Below, one piece after another: positions 63,753 to 64,000 of a DNA stretch of 64,000 bases. Made by a program: the position numbers and the translations under genes. Every line of letters starts with the position of its first letter. The first letter of the stretch is position 1. The DNA is from Curtobacterium sp. MCPF17_052 (GTDB lineage: Bacteria > Actinomycetota > Actinomycetes > Actinomycetales > Microbacteriaceae), in assembly GCF_003234085.1 (NCBI RefSeq), contig NZ_QKSD01000013.1, forward strand, positions 57,156 through 121,155, in the 5' to 3' direction. The notes under the pieces are model-generated. The model had not been told where the DNA came from. It saw nothing but the letters and a program-made list of their open reading frames with translations, and ran no database searches.

Positions 63753-63929
63753 TGTGAGCGGGCGGAAACGCACCGATGCAGCGGAAGGAACCGCCCATTT
63801 GCGCCCACTCACCCCAAGGCGGACGGGAGGCTCGTGTCGGCCGGGTGGTGCGCCTCCCGTCCCCATGACGGCGAGCGGGCGGAACCCCGTGGCGGGCGGG
63901 GAGAGGACCGTGGCATTCCGCCCGCTCGC
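63753..63929. repeat. B-A-B palindromic repeat module 3
   Basis: Unit B5 63753-63812 (GTGAGCGGGCGGAAACGC ... GCGCCCACTCAC, closely matching B4 internally), unit A3 63821-63862 (GGACGGGAGGC with exact complement), unit B6 63871-63929 with perfect 14-bp arms GCGAGCGGGCGGAA / TTCCGCCCGCTCGC. Confidence 0.82.
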
Positions 63930-63977
63930 CTCGCCTCGCTCGCCTCGCCTCGCTCCGCCCGCTCGCCCGCTCTACCC

Positions 63978-64000
63978 CTGTCTCTTATACACATCTGCCG
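63978..64000. other. Sequencing adaptor (Tn5/Nextera mosaic end), artefact
   Basis: CTGTCTCTTATACACATCT at 63978-63996 is the 19-base Tn5 mosaic end used in Nextera library adaptors. Read on the minus strand it begins a frame with MCIRDR, the well-known translation of that adaptor. The last four bases GCCG are also suspect. This marks a contig end or misassembly, not biology. Confidence 0.97.

Noticed and set aside
63337..63929. A CRISPR array
   Set aside because: The repeats are palindromic modules of two kinds at irregular spacing, without unique equal-length spacers, and no cas gene is present.
63306..63977. Several short frames in the terminal repeat region
   Set aside because: They follow the palindromic repeats in every frame and one begins inside the adaptor (MCIRDR).

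Overview
This is a very GC-rich, gene-dense stretch of a Gram-positive actinobacterial chromosome. GTG starts, 4-base ATGA/GTGA gene overlaps, mycoredoxin, the ImuA'-ImuB-DnaE2 mutasome, a VKOR/DsbA pair, DUF4233 and DUF4031 proteins, a LAFTG surface protein and RNase E with long disordered arms all fit the family Microbacteriaceae. A Curtobacterium-like organism is my best guess (inference from gene content; no search was possible). Most of it is core chromosome with small accessory insertions, not a phage or plasmid. The right edge runs into a sequencing adaptor, so the last bases are not biological. || Layout. 1-7.1 kb: the 3' end of an MHS-family symporter, a peptide/nickel-type ABC importer operon (lipoprotein, two permeases, fused double ATPase) and a divergent TetR regulator. 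7.2-9.1 kb: a proline/glutamine-rich membrane protein and a cation-efflux (CDF) transporter. 9.1-14.9 kb: a T-box leader controlling ileS, then folC, a DUF4233 membrane protein and ndk, closed by a 20-bp-stem terminator. 15-16.6 kb: DsbA-like thioredoxin and VKOR, an oxidative-folding pair. 16.9-20.7 kb: RNase E and a small membrane protein, with a 36-bp perfect palindrome at their junction. 20.8-28.6 kb: rplU-rpmA-obgE-proB, then proA, a small membrane protein, nadD, a low-complexity tail-anchored protein and rsfS. 28.7-32.6 kb: tRNA-Ala(GGC), tandem repeats and a giant cell-wall-anchored repeat protein. 32.7-41.3 kb: aldose 1-epimerase, pabB and the SOS mutasome imuA'-imuB-dnaE2 with two LexA boxes. 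41.4-49.1 kb: a two-component system, FUSC transporter, aminoglycoside-phosphotransferase-fold kinase and an SNF2 helicase behind a long structured leader. 49.2-56.2 kb: mycoredoxin, CYTH-CHAD protein, oligopeptidase B, a frameshifted Fic AMPylator gene and an amidohydrolase. 56.2-63.3 kb: pabC, small proteins, a NUDIX hydrolase, an ABC-2-like membrane protein, a Na+/H+ antiporter and a PiT phosphate transporter. 63.3-64 kb: no gene, but three copies of a B-A-B array of palindromic repeats, then the adaptor. || Working together. PabB and PabC make p-aminobenzoate and FolC adds glutamates to the resulting folate. ProB/ProA are the first two steps of proline synthesis. L21/L27/Obg/RsfS form a ribosome-assembly and silencing group. 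RNase E, the T-box on ileS and Ndk tie RNA decay and nucleotide balance to growth. The mutasome gives damage-inducible mutagenesis. || Regulation. Many genes (proA, aldose epimerase, imuA', FUSC, mycoredoxin, ptrB, amidohydrolase and others) have a TANNNT-like -10 element 6-9 bases before the start codon, which suggests leaderless transcripts. Several intergenic hairpins are long and perfect with 4-5 base loops. Two palindrome families recur between genes.
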